A stretch of DNA of 62,000 nucleotides from Branchiostoma floridae (Eukaryota > Chordata > Leptocardii > Amphioxiformes > Branchiostomatidae): NCBI RefSeq assembly GCF_000003815.2, contig NC_049989.1:7342195-7404194 (forward strand). Reading direction: 5' to 3'. Under the pieces are notes generated by a model. The model ran no database searches. It worked only from the letters and a program-made list of their open reading frames with translations, and had not been told where the DNA came from. Shown piece by piece: positions 1 to 12,200 of this stretch. Both the position numbers and the translations under genes were made by a program. Position 1 is the stretch's first letter, and the number at the start of each line of letters is the position of its first letter.

Positions 1-35
1 ATTTTTCCGACTACTACTATATCTACCCGACTCAA

Positions 36-103
36 CCTCTGCTTGGAGAGTAGGCCTCAAGTACTAGGCCTCAGGCTAAACTACTAAGTAATCTCCAACA
101 GAT
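36..103. repeat. Fragmentary ends of the same MITE family
   Basis: Positions 36-52 read CCTCTGCTTGGAGAGTA, a right-end-like sequence, and 88-103 read TAATCTCCAACAGAT, a left-end-like sequence with one base missing. They face outward, so they look like ends of two decayed copies rather than one intact element. Confidence 0.4.
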
Positions 104-248
104 ATATACGCATATTTCTGTTCAAAGTATTAATTGCTTATCTCAGATAACCCATTGTAAGGGAGAAGACAAAGCCGAGGGGGAATGCGGAATCACTAAC
201 TAGAAGCCCCCAAAACTAATCTGACAGACACAGTACACTAGCCTGGGT

Positions 249-383
249 TAATCTCCAAGCAGATGAACGGTGCGTAATGTAGAGTATCAAACTTCCCGTT
301 GCCCGTTTGACTCCAATAGCCGCTTTACTCCCTGGCCAGCTTTGATACTATCTTATGGCACCGTAGGATCTGCTTGGAGATTA
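249..383. mobile_element. Short inverted-repeat transposon (MITE), AATCTCCAAGCAGATC family, copy 1
   Basis: The 135-bp unit starts with TAATCTCCAAGCAGAT and ends with the reverse complement, ATCTGCTTGGAGATTA. It is flanked by a perfect 8-bp direct repeat, GCCTGGGT, at 241-248 and 384-391, which reads as a target-site duplication. Its right half (about 316-383) resembles 55800-55862, another copy. It has no coding capacity. The 8-bp duplication would suit a hAT-type transposase, but that assignment is inference. Confidence 0.7.
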
Positions 384-2050
384 GCCTGGGTGACCCTGGG
401 TGTCATCCGATTTCTACCGGAGCTTGTATCAGCTCCCTCGCAGTTTTTTTTGCGGAGTGAGTATATAAGCGCAGTAGTAAATCGGATGGCATCCAGGCTG
501 ACGGTACACCCGATGACTCATTATGTGGACGGATCTATTTCCACAAAATTCACGGCTGCCCCCAGGTGGAAATGTCGGAAGCATGACGTTCAATTCTGAC
601 ATGATGAATCGAGCCGTTTCGCGTAGGAGCCTTGTGGGCAGCCCGGTACGCAAACAGACGCGGACGTACCTGATCGTACCTGCGTCATGTTCTATGGTTC
701 ACGAGTTGACACATTTGAAAAACATGTGATCTCCGCCCCCTTACCCAAAGTCTGAAAAAAAAAAACTCGATCTCTGTCTCAAAATCGATGTACAAATGAA
801 CGAGCGGAAGGAGGCCCGGCCCCATCCTTTACTACACTTAAAGTTAAATCTGACTAAAAAAAAAATGTATAGAAATAAAGATCATGGTACGTCTATGTTC
901 TATGTCATAAACACAAAAAGTGGAGGTTGAAATGCAAATGTTATTTCAGCACATAAAGGAACATAACAGTATCTATAAACGTCAGATTTGATCCTTAATA
1001 AAGGGTAAATATTTAGTCAAAAGACCAAATCACGACAGGGGACAGGCGCTCTTTCGTGATTTATGAAGAAAACGACCTACTTTTTACCAAGTACCCCGCC
1101 CTTAGAAATTCCCTTCGTGTTTTGAATTGTTAAATGCCATAGGAACAAGGGAGACAACGCTGCAATGGGACAAAACACACGGATTGAATTTGGAATGATG
1201 AAAAATCGTAAATTTTCCGGTTGGAAGTGCAGGCGTCAGCGAGGCAACTCAGACTTTTTGTAAGCGGAGCTACGATTGATCGCGTGAAATCTTTATAAAC
1301 ATTGTCTTTGGAGCTTCCGATTTGACTGTCACAATGGGGTTTATGTGAGCAAAATAGCTCACGTTATCAACGAATCTTTCCTTGTCCGTCCACATTCCTT
1401 TTCATGATACGTCCAACGATTCTACGTATGATGTATGGCCAATAAAAACAGTTAATCCTATCAGATATATGTACATGATATGTACAGACAACAGTATTTC
1501 GGCTACGCTGGCTGACAAGAGACATTTGAAGATTTATTACCTTACTTTACCTATATTCACACCCACTGTGCCGCCACACACACTTTCCGAAGCACCAAAT
1601 CCCAAAATCCATTTACATGTCACAGTGATTGCAAGATCATTGCAAGGTGGGCGTATGCGGACAATACATGGTCGCAAAGTCACGGTAGGACTAGCGACCC
1701 AGCATTTAGCCCCGTTTCAATTTACAGGATACTTTTGAAACACATGTATAAAGAGAGGCGAGTCGAAAACCCAATTCCATCATCATTACGCCATAAGATT
1801 AGGTCCAGACCATTTGTAATGCCCGCATTAGTAATGGTCAGTTGGTGGCGCTTGAACCCCACTGTTAGAATTTTGATGTTACAAATTTTCTGGTCACAAT
1901 CTATAACACTATTAGACGAGATCTGGTGTTATCATTTGCACAATTATCAAATTTGATTTCATATTTAACTCTGGCATTGATCATGACCCAATGACTTTTG
2001 TTCCCGCATTAATTTGCAACTTTGATGTGTGTGTGTCTTTTTTAAAGAAA

Positions 2051-2110
2051 AAGGTGGCACAGCATTACTTTTTTTCAAAAAGGTTGGCGCAGCATTACTT
2101 TTGTTCAAAA
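2051..2110. repeat. 30-bp imperfect tandem duplication
   Basis: Two adjacent units share the core GCAGCATTACTTTT (or CACAGCATTAC in the first), each followed by a T-rich run and CAAA. The pair ends about 20 bp upstream of a TATA-like sequence. Confidence 0.6.
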
Positions 2111-2128
2111 CTATTGTTTTGGTCGTCC

Positions 2129-2140
2129 TATATAAAAAAA
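2129..2140 (+). promoter_or_regulatory. Possible TATA element of the SH2B gene
   Basis: The sequence TATATAAAAAAA lies about 260 bp upstream of the chosen ATG, at the edge of the CpG-rich region. Initiation some 30 bp downstream would leave a 5' UTR of about 230 nt. AT-rich DNA throws up such matches often, and an unseen upstream non-coding exon is possible, so this is tentative. Confidence 0.25.
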
Positions 2141-2199
2141 GGAGGAAAAATGCTTTTAAATTTCTTTTGTTCTCCAAAACTGAAAAAAAAGTGTCCACT

Positions 2200-3230
2200 T
2201 TGGCGCGGTTTTCGGGTGATCTTTGACCTTTGTCCTGTGCACTTCCGGTGGCCAGTGCGCAGCCCGTGTGCGCATGTTATTTTGCTCCATTTCCATTCAA
2301 GTGTTAGTCCGGAGGAGCGGAACACGAGATTCCTCGAAAACAGGCAAAAATTCCCGCAAAAATCTGGGCGGAGGCCGGGAAAAAGACATGGCAGCCGCCA
2401 ACGGCGCCTTGGGTGGCCACCTGGACCCCTTTTCCTCGCACGGATGGATGGAATTCTGCGAATCTAAGGCACAACAAGCCGCCGTGGACTTCTCAAGAAG
2501 CTTTCGGAAGTACCTCAACGATCATCCCGAGTACGACACTCCCGAGGCAGGCCCCACCTTCGCCAAAAGGTTCACTCTGCATTTCCTGGAACATTTTGAC
2601 GATCAGGTACAGAGAGTCTTCGTTCCCGAGATACAGAAACCTTTCTTTGGGGAGAACGAGGAAGAGGTAACCGTGCGATCAGTAAGTTCCTCGTCCTCAT
2701 CTAAACCTCCCAGGTCGGGTCCGGGGGCAGTCCCCGTTACAAGTTCGCAGCTGCCGCGGTCCAAAAGCGCGGAGCACGGCAGAAACTCTGTAGAGTTGGA
2801 CCCGCGTTCCTTACCCCCTGTCTCCCCTAGCGCGGACGATCTTTCCAGGAGAGCAAGCCCCCATAAATCTTCGAAAACCACGCTACGAAAGCGGCTGAGT
2901 TTGAAGTATGTGAAGGGGAGCGTGAGCCGCATGTTGCGGCGACAGTCGTCGGACTCCGGGACAGGGTCGCCACCCCTCCCCAGACACCCCGAGGAGCGCG
3001 CGGGGGCCAGGGGCTCCCCAAACAGAAAAACAAAGGACGGAGCCTCCGTAGGCAAACTACAACCCAAAATAGACGTCACCGACATCAAGAAGGAGGGAAC
3101 CGTCAACCAACTGGTCGGGGAGGACTATCACGGGAGGAACAAGTGGGAAAAATGTCGTCTGCTGCTGGTGAAAACTCCAGGGGGCTACATGTTGGAGTGT
3201 TACACCCCTGCCAAGGTGAGAACACCCCCC
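2200..3230. promoter_or_regulatory. CpG-rich island over SH2B exon 1
   Basis: From about 2200 the base composition changes from AT-rich to GC-rich, with many CpGs, and stays so to the end of exon 1, after which the intron is AT-rich again. It probably marks the 5' end of the gene, although part of the signal comes from codon use in the exon. Confidence 0.45.
2388..3215 (+). CDS. SH2B: SH2B exon 1: dimerisation region, basic stretch, start of PH domain
   Basis: This exon encodes residues 1-276. I chose the ATG at 2388 because it has a good context (GACATGG) and puts [13 protein letters not shown] near residue 20, where human SH2B1 has WREFCESHARAAA. An in-frame ATG at 2274 would add 38 residues but has a poor context; a TGA at 2217 closes the frame upstream. 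The dimerisation region carries regularly spaced aromatic residues (Phe35, Phe39, Phe58, Phe62, Phe66, Phe70), as expected for the phenylalanine zipper. Residues 167-187 ([20 protein letters not shown]) match the conserved basic segment KKRFSLRSV...GSVRGIL. The PH domain begins near residue 228; KWEKCRLLL (252-260) is a family hallmark. The exon ends CCAAG/GTGAGA in phase 0, just after YTPAK, equivalent to FVPPK in SH2B1. Confidence 0.93.
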
Positions 3231-6200
3231 TAGTACTCAAAAGTGGCACGTCCCAAAGCTTAGATTATAAGAAATCAGGTACACAATAGCTATTTGGTTA
3301 CCATAACAAAAACTGTGATTTACTTTCACAACTGACACAAGTTTTTTTTTAAATCAGTCAATTCAAATTCAAGTTTGAAAAGGAACATGTTTTCAGGTAA
3401 CGTTACAGCCATGAAAATACAGCGCCTAACGTAGGTCGTACAAAAGGTGCTTGGTCATGGCCACGGCGCTACACGTGTTTACTACGGTGCGCGGGAAGGC
3501 ACAAGACTATACCGTGTCACACGTGACGTCATCCAGTATCATCATCATAGCCTTTGTTTGCGATCATCGTTGTTTTTCTGGGTCATCCCATGCAAGTATC
3601 TGTTGAGGTGTCAAGTGACAATCCCTATTGTCGGCTGAGTCATCCACGCTTCCCACCTGTCCTTGTAGACCAGGTGTTCTAAGCAACAAACTGGCTCTCT
3701 TTCCAGCTCTGGCAAACTTCCAGAACGCGGGAGGTATGAACAAAAATGAAAGTCACTTGTTGGTAGAATTGGGATGAGTATGGGATCGTGCCAAGTTTAT
3801 GAAAGGGTCAGGAGACAAGACAAGCACAACTTGGGAAGTGCATTCCTTAGATACCAAAGTCATTATGCCATATCACTAGATAAGGACAGAGAATATGTTA
3901 CTGTAGCCATAGGAAAGATATAATTTCATTTCCTGTTTTCGTGTTCTTTCTGGGTAGTGATCTTAAAAAAAGGTTTCTTTGACCTCAAAAATTTACATTT
4001 TAAACTTTCATCAGAACATTCAATATTGTTGCAGGGTCATGTTATCTTCATGTAGGTCCTTTTAAAACTGAGACATGCAATAAGAAGTTAAATTCCATTA
4101 TGATAGATAGTCTCCAGTCATATATGAGAAGCCTCAGGTGTCAGCCTTAGGCATCAAACTTCTACATGTCAAAGAACCCAACACAGTTATCAAGAAGAGT
4201 AGTGGTGATCTGGTGTGCTTGGCTGAAAACACAAGCTGTACCAAGAAGCATTGCTTTATTGCAGTAATATGTTGGCTACTTGAAAGGCCATCATTCTTCA
4301 CCTCAATTGAGGATACTTTTATCTAGTTGGGATGTTGGCAAGTGATTTTGGGCTCTTGCCCTCTGTGATCGTATAATGGTCTGGAAACTTACATTTTATG
4401 GAGTGAAGATTTGTGCCAATTAGTTGTTATTCTTGAGGCTGGAGGCCTTTCTTTATAATGATTATGGGGTCAATGACCTTTGGAAAACAATAGGGAAAGG
4501 GAAATGACTTGATAGTACTCACCAGGGTACTAATTAAGTGCTATATCAGCATAGATAAGTGAAAATGGGAGATAATATATGAATCATTCATGATTGTTAT
4601 CTTGTTGGAGTATATAAGCCGTCTGGAATGCTTGGTGTGACAGGATAGGAAGTTTAGATGATTACCTGTGAAGAAGGGTGTAATTTGTTTTTCAGCCCCA
4701 GGCTCAAAATCATCCTCCAGGAAGAATATGGTCAATTGTTAACATCCATTGGCATAATACCGGTCGGTTTACTGCAATTTCTCAAGCAATGCTAATTTGG
4801 CAAATGATCAACGCATCATTTTCTCCAGTTACATGTTGCTGTTACAGCTTACCTTTGCCACTTCTTCTGTGTAAATTATTTTGTCTCTCTGGTCCTGCTA
4901 AAAACATAATATCGTAATTGGAACACACCGCGGAATTGCACGGAGAACGGGCGCGTGGTTGGAAGGGGGTGCACTATACCGGTCGAACGAAACACGGCAC
5001 AATTAATTGCCGCTATGTACCTTTATTCATCCTCTGTTGTTCCTTTCTTTCCTGTTAGTAGTTGCACAAAACAAAAATCTGCATGAGCATACAAAACGTC
5101 ATGAGAAAATGGGCGTATACTGACAAGAATTTTCATTTAATTTTGGTCCGTCACAACCGCTATGACGTAAAACTTTCCTGCTGGCCGTAGCATTAAAAAT
5201 GGCGGGAAAATGGCGGCGTACGTTCAATTTGACCCATTCAGCCGTAGATCCGGGCTATTATGTAACGGTTCCTCACACTTTTACACGAGTTGTAGGTCAC
5301 CAACTAAGAAATTCAAGATTGCTGTTGAATCATGCTCGTCTTGTGCCGTGAGCACATGTGATTATTATCTACAAATCTGGCGATGAACGTGACAGTGTGT
5401 TTGTCCCACGACGAACTCGCCAACCCGAAAATGACCTGAAAACTTTTGGCCTTGTTGTCTTCGAATGCATTGTTATCGATGCTTTGTAAATTATGTATTG
5501 GACACCTAGATGTCTGAAGTGTGCATACCTCAGAAATAACTATTGTTGCATGTGTAGATCTCTTTAAGTTCCACTATTTTTAATCGACCGGTATAAGGCT
5601 TATGACCGGTATTATGCCAATGCATGTTACATTTAAATCACTGATATGTCTACTGTAGGCATGTTCTGGAAAACAGCTCTCTTCAAATCATTGTAACATA
5701 GCTTCTCTAGCTGGTTATGGAGGGTATAACAAATTTAGGCCTGGTTTAGACATTCTTGGCTAACAATACCCGCTGAAACTGTTCACTCATACTTCTTAAA
5801 ACACTGAGAATGGGTTGCATTGTTAGATAACAGTCCACCAAACATACTTTGACATCAGATATGTGTGTGTCAAGCAAGCTATTTGAGACAAGGTTGATAC
5901 CTGGGTAATATACACTGACGACCAGTAATTCGAGAGTTGTCTAAGAAGTTCTACCGTTACAAACAGTCATTTCACGTGTCAATCCGCATTCCAGGGCACA
6001 AGCAACAAGTTTGCGCTGCAAACGGGCGTCTACCCTAGAGCACACAAGCTTCTCCAGTGTGGAGATAAACTGTGTGTTTTGATGTTATCACAGCAAATAA
6101 TCACTATTGGTAGAGGACTCCCAGCCGACTGAACCATTTGATAAAGGGCTTCTTTCTTGTCAGATGTTGTGTATGTTACCTTCATGGCAATGGGAGCAAG

Positions 6201-9200
6201 TTTATTATAGAAAACACTGTAGAAGCTTGCAAGATTCTGAATGCATTTGAACCGTTTTTTGTATTGCTCTCGCCACTAAACATTTCCCCACCCTCCCTAT
6301 ATTTAGAAATGTTCAGGATTGGTACAGTATCTACAACGTCATTTTGATGGTCAATTTTTACTTAAATGTCTAACGTTACAGACACAAAGTTGATTCCAAA
6401 AAGAATAGCATTGTTGCTAAGACTGATCAAAAACACCTTTGCCTCAACATTGCTTATTGCCTGGATCCAGGCTAAGACTTTCTTCAGAATAAAAGTATGA
6501 TAGAAAGCTGTTGAGGATTGGCTCACAGAAAGATGGACACCGTATTACTTTTGCACGGTGGCCCCCTTATCTCTTCTATTATATGCTTACATATTCTACA
6601 GGACAGTTTTGTACTTATAAATATGTAGTTTGAAACAACTGAGCTGCTCTCTTTCTCATAATTTATATTTTTCTTCTGTCTTTGAGTGGCAATCTATAGA
6701 TTTTGGTGACATCAGATGATGTGCACCACTGTCATAGTTGTTCATATAGAACCTGGCAGCTTGGATCTATGTTCTGGTACAATGTATTATCGAAATGCTG
6801 ACACATTTTGACAACCTGTTATCCTAATACTAGCAAACTGACGAAATTCACTTTCAAATTAGAATTGTTTTTAATACTACTAGTTTTAGCAGTTAAAGAG
6901 ACGAGTGAAACAGCAACAACCAATACTATGCAAAACGACCTTATGTAAACATCAAAGGTCTGGTGTAGACCAAACATTCCTCCATGTGACCTTTCAACTT
7001 GAATGAGGACAGCTTTCTAGAATCCCATTGATGCCACACCCCTCAACATGACTACATTTTCCCAGGGGCTGGACTCATTCCCAAACTTCGATTGGATGGA
7101 TTTTGGAACCAAATCATGCCACAATGACCTTACTGTGTTAAAGCTTACTCTGAGCACCAAACATGGAAAGACTCTGTGGGACCAAGATTAATTCTTACAT
7201 CGCTGAAAAAGCACCTCTACAGTGACACATGTTCATGACTTGTAAGGCCCCATTTTAACTAAAGGGTGATTGCAGAGGAACTGTACTGTGACCAAAATTG
7301 GATTTGTATACTAGTAACTATAACCGTTGATTTCATAAGTGATGAATTGAATAATTTAAAAGACAACAAAACAAACAAAACATTTAAAAGATTAGTTCTT
7401 TATGAAATTGGATGAGCAAATCTGTCAAATCTTTAGTTGCTAAGCAGTCGCTTAGACTGTCACAGTTGGCAGCTACTAGAAATATGTGCCCAGGCAGGGA
7501 AGGCTGTTAGTAGGAAGAAACTAATGAACAGTATGATTATCAGAAGGATAGATTGGTGAGTGGTGTCAGTCAAAAGCTAGCTATTTCCAGATTTGTAAGT
7601 CTGGGTTAAATTTGGAGATTGCAAACCATGAAGGGCGCTATTAACGACTACCATCTCTGCTGTCTGTGACCGCTAAAGAGATTTGAGGGCAGACTTATCT
7701 CCAAGTGTTAAGTGGCAGACGTACTAATTGACTGTGACAACCCCCAAGATCCACTGGCAGCAATTTGACCTTGGCTGTATCAAGGTTAGGAGCAAAGGCA
7801 TGGGAATCAGTAGCTCTGGACGTATTGAGGATGGTTTCCACAGGCAGTAAATGTTTATGTGGCTCAATTGTGGTCTATTCACCCCCTCCACAGTGGCAGG
7901 CATTTGCTATTTCTGTTAGTTTTTCCTAAGTTGTATATATCCGCATTAAATGGGAAACAATCCATTTTTTCAAGGACGTTATATCTGATATAACGTTAAC
8001 GTCCTTGATTTTTTAGATGAAATTTGCATTTCAAACAATCATAGCTATGGGGCGCTTTAATGAGAGTTGTAATATGTCAGTAGGTTTTTCTTGGCTTGAC
8101 TGCAAGGTACGTGTAGGCTTTGCTGAATCATAAGTTTCTCTTTTTGAGGGAGGAAGAAACGAAGAAAATCCAACAAGTAACCTGTATCGCATGCAAAGAC
8201 CCTTCTCTTGCCAGATGGATCTTACTTGAAATATTTTAGACCTGTGCCCAAAAGATTTTTGATATGCCTTACTAGTATCCCGTACCGATACACAGACCTT
8301 CATTGGAGCCATTTAACATGACATGGTCTAGTTGTCCCTATCAGATCTTTGAGGAAGCTGTTTGAGTAAGATAAGGTCAATAGTAAGATACAAGGTTAGA
8401 TTTGAGGAAGGACATTGTAGAAAATGACTCTTATCTCTGAGTTGCTCAACAAGACACAGCGATCTATGAGTATTGAGATGGTTTCTGGTTCAGTGCCATG
8501 ACCTGTCCTAGGAAGTTGGCAAAGAGACAGCAGTTTTGTATGATAACGTATAATTTAGCTTGAAAGTTCACTAAGTCTTGCATTGTTAGAATTCATGATG
8601 TAGGAGGATTTTGCAACTGGAACATTTGATACAAAAAATTAGACTTTGTGAGTGTACAACACCAGTCTTTGTAAAGGAATGAATCCACTGCTTCTAGGAT
8701 TATGCGATCTTGTAGGCTTTTGAGATCACTTTATTTTTATGCAGATTATAACCACAGACAACTCTATAATATTTTAGCAGCCTTACTAACAACAGATGAT
8801 TGTGTGTTAAGTTATAGTTGAATATTCTCATGTAGACAGTCATCCTCAGTCAAAACTACAATTATCATGTGATAAAAATATAAAGCCCCAGTATTAGTAG
8901 TACAGTTTTTTCCCCAGAAGTGTCTCAGATCAACACAAACAGGTGCCAGTGTTGATATGGTGGCACTTGGCCAGTAAACACTGCAAAGTGTGTTTGGGCT
9001 GGCATGCACGAAAGCCCTGTTTTGCATGTCTGGCACTCGATTTGTTTTCTTGGTTAGGATTGACGTTGAACTTGCTGCATGCAAACCATGGCAGTTTCCT
9101 TCTAGCGTAAATTCGCGTCCAATAACATCTGTATAAATTTGATTGGGATGGCATAGCTGATTTTTAGCCTGAAACGTCCAGTCATTATAGCCTAGCTTAA

Positions 9201-12200
9201 CAAAAGAGCATACTTTTTTAGCATTGTGCCCCATTTGCGACAATTCTTTTGGGATGGAGTTTATGTGCAGTTGAAAGGTTAATGGCAGTTCAACAATTTT
9301 GTTGTTATCTTGGGAGTCCTTCATAGGCTTGGCTAACAGATACATGTGCGGTTCACACTGTCACAGGGAAAAACCCAAAACATTGCAGATTTTCTGACCT
9401 AATATGTGTGACTGAGCATGGATTTTGTAAGTTGTAGTAAACACTCTCTTCACATTAGACCGTAATAAAATTAGAGTATCTGCACTGTGGCATATACTGT
9501 AGTACTAGTAGTTTGGAACCATGTGTCAAACTGAAGCAGAAAGAGGAAAGAAATCACAGATTCTGTCAAGATAGAAATTCATTGATTGTTACAGATTGGA
9601 AATTTGACCAGTTGTCGATAAGTCTAAGACCCTAGCAAGTGGTGGCTTGCCATTCTATCTGGATGTAATTATATGTATGACATTCTTTGTGGCTGTAATT
9701 TTCTTGTTTACATTTAGAAAATTTTCCAGGATCCACCTGCCATAAACCACCTGTTTTTTTATATATCTCACTCACTCACTCACTCACTCACTCACTCACT
9801 CACTCACTCTCCGGTTTAACGTCTGAGTGAGCCCTAGCGAAATTCATTTTTTATTTTTTAAAAAATCAGTTTGTTGTCTTCAGGATGAATTTTACCATGG
9901 TTTGTTCTTTCAGTCGACTCATGGTCTTTGTTTAGAGCAGACAAACTGGTAAACAACATGACCTTGAACTGGGGCGGGTGGGCCTGTAAAAACCCACCCA
10001 GATTATTACAATAACAAGGTGGAACAGAATAACAACCTTAATGAGTAAAAGACTACTCTGCTCAATTACGGCATGTGACACTGCGGTATACATGGTAAAA
10101 TGGGTACATGCTTGTAAAATTCGATAGCATTGTCGTATTGCAATGAAATTTCACAAGGTGCTAGTAGTAATTAAATGAAATAAAACACCGGACAAATTAT
10201 GTTGATATGATAGATTTTTGGGTTAAAAAACACACATTTTGGTTAAAAAAATATTAGGTTCATTTCATGTGCCCTGTCCTCGGTGGAGACAACGTTCTGC
10301 ACCCTCATATTTCACAGGATGACAGATAAACTCAAGTAGATTTAGTTTGTCCGTCGCTATTTTGTTGTATATTAAATCATCATAACTTTTTTTGGGTAAA
10401 AAATAGGTAAAATGGAGGTTTTTTCTCATTTTTGGTCAATAATCCGCTCTAGAGGAAATCCTTTCATGATCAAACCAAATAGCGATGGATAAATTTCTTT
10501 TAAAAGGGATTATAAATACGAATTTGTCTATATTGTCAGCAAAAGTACTGTTGTCACCGAGGACGAAGCCCGTAAATGCGATGGTAACGTTCCTTCAGAA
10601 CCGCTGCCAGCGCCGCTGTCGTTTTCCCGCCATTTCACAACCCAAGGGTTCGGCCGTTCGATCGAATGGGCCTCGGACGGTACCATTATGCGGCTTCCGC
10701 GAGGGCCTCTTTTTGTCATTCACATCGAATTATGTCAATATTTGATACATTCTTTATCAATATCTAATACGGTTAGCATTTGGACGTTTTACCAAAAGTG
10801 GTGAGTGTGCCCCATACATAGTGAGTTCCTGTTTTCGCAATGTATCGTTACATTATGACATTGGACCGTTCTGCAACGTTGTGGTCAAGCGGGGTCAACT
10901 GCGGACACGTATTGGTTCGAATTCCATGTTCGGTTCCATCGCCCTGGTAACCTTGAGGGACCGCGCCCTTTTTCACTCCTCGGCAAGCTTCATCGAATCA
11001 CAGGCCGTAACTTACCCGAGTACACCGTATTGTTTACACCTGGTTGAATTGCATTCTCTGCTGTGATCTGTTTGATGAGATAAACGTCATGGGAATCACT
11101 TTTGACTGAAACAAAACCTCTTCTTTATCTTTGTAATTGTTACTATGCAATGTTTCTTGTATCTTTACTTAGAATGTATCTCTCTTATTACTTAGCTTAA
11201 GAACTGAAGGTATCTTCAAAATGAAATTAAAAAAGATGCAGGAAATTTGGAAAATGGAAATTTGCTGGAATTCTATTTGATTAATTCTACTCTCAGATCA
11301 TTGTAATTTTTGTAGACTCCTAAGCTACATAGATTGAATGGCAATAGCTCAGACTGCTAACATGATTTTTCCTGATACCCGTAATGGATTTTAGCATACA
11401 AGGGTAAAAGGGTTCAAAACTTTCTTCTTCTGGGTTTCTTGATATCATAACCTGTCAAAGTAGGAAGGTAAAGCAATTTCTGTTAATGCGGTGTGCTGAT
11501 AACAAAAAAGTTTCACTTTCTTTTTGTTGTCTTTTATTTCCATGAGAAGATGTCTCTTGTTTGTGTGAGAAAACACTTTAAAATGTGTAGAGCATTTCGA
11601 CTTAATTGTCCTGGGTGCTCCATATGCACACACACTTTCCTAGCAAGTCTAAATTTGGAAATCCTGACCTGACCCTACCCCCTATTAATTGTTGCCTCCA
11701 CGAATGTCTGGCATTTTTGCCATGGACAAACGTTGTTGTCAACTGGGTGCACCCTGGCTCCTGTAACGTTGGAACGTGTTTACGCAGTGTGAGACTCCTG
11801 CTGGATGGAATCGTGCAATGTAATCCCTTTTTTCTGCTTCAGTGTGGCGCCGCTATTCAGTCTGTCCATCTTTCCTTTGAACAGCTTAGAGCCACCATAT
11901 ACAGAAAAGGCCAGCATTATAGCTATGCTATAAACTGACACAAGACTTCAGAATTGAAATAATTGTTTTACTCTTTTAATGATTATGCAATTGCTATAAC
12001 ACTACAGGTATTTTTGTTGAGAGATAAATTATGCCCTCTTGTGACCCTTGAAGCTAAGCTGCTTGCACAACATCTGGATTAGTAACAAGACAACAAAAGT
12101 TAGGACAAGCACAGTCAGATGGGATTTCCTATGTCCTTGGGCCACCTGGTCATGGTGGATATTGTTTACCTGACCAGTGCATGTTTTGATATCTAGAGCT

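Larger units (their letters stand above)
1..2222. other. Non-coding DNA upstream of the SH2B gene
   Basis: No convincing coding exon is visible. Open frames here are short, low in complexity or unlike any protein I know. The stretch contains ends of a short inverted-repeat transposon family (positions 36-52, 88-103 and a whole copy at 249-383), a poly-A run near 756-766 and a 30-bp tandem duplication at 2051-2110. The last 100 bases hold a TATA-like sequence and pass into the CpG-rich first exon of SH2B. Confidence 0.6.

Noticed and set aside
1382-1738. 118-codon open frame upstream of SH2B
   Set aside because: Composition is low in charged residues and irregular, and there is no start context or homology; likely chance.
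8812-9345. 177-codon minus-strand open frame in SH2B intron 1
   Set aside because: It is long, but rich in Cys and His with no domain pattern, no promoter-like composition and no recognisable similarity; probably chance.
10882-10925. tRNA-like boxes (TGGTCAAGCGG, then GGTTCGAATTCC)
   Set aside because: The two boxes are 32 bp apart, too close for a tRNA, and no cloverleaf stems form around them.
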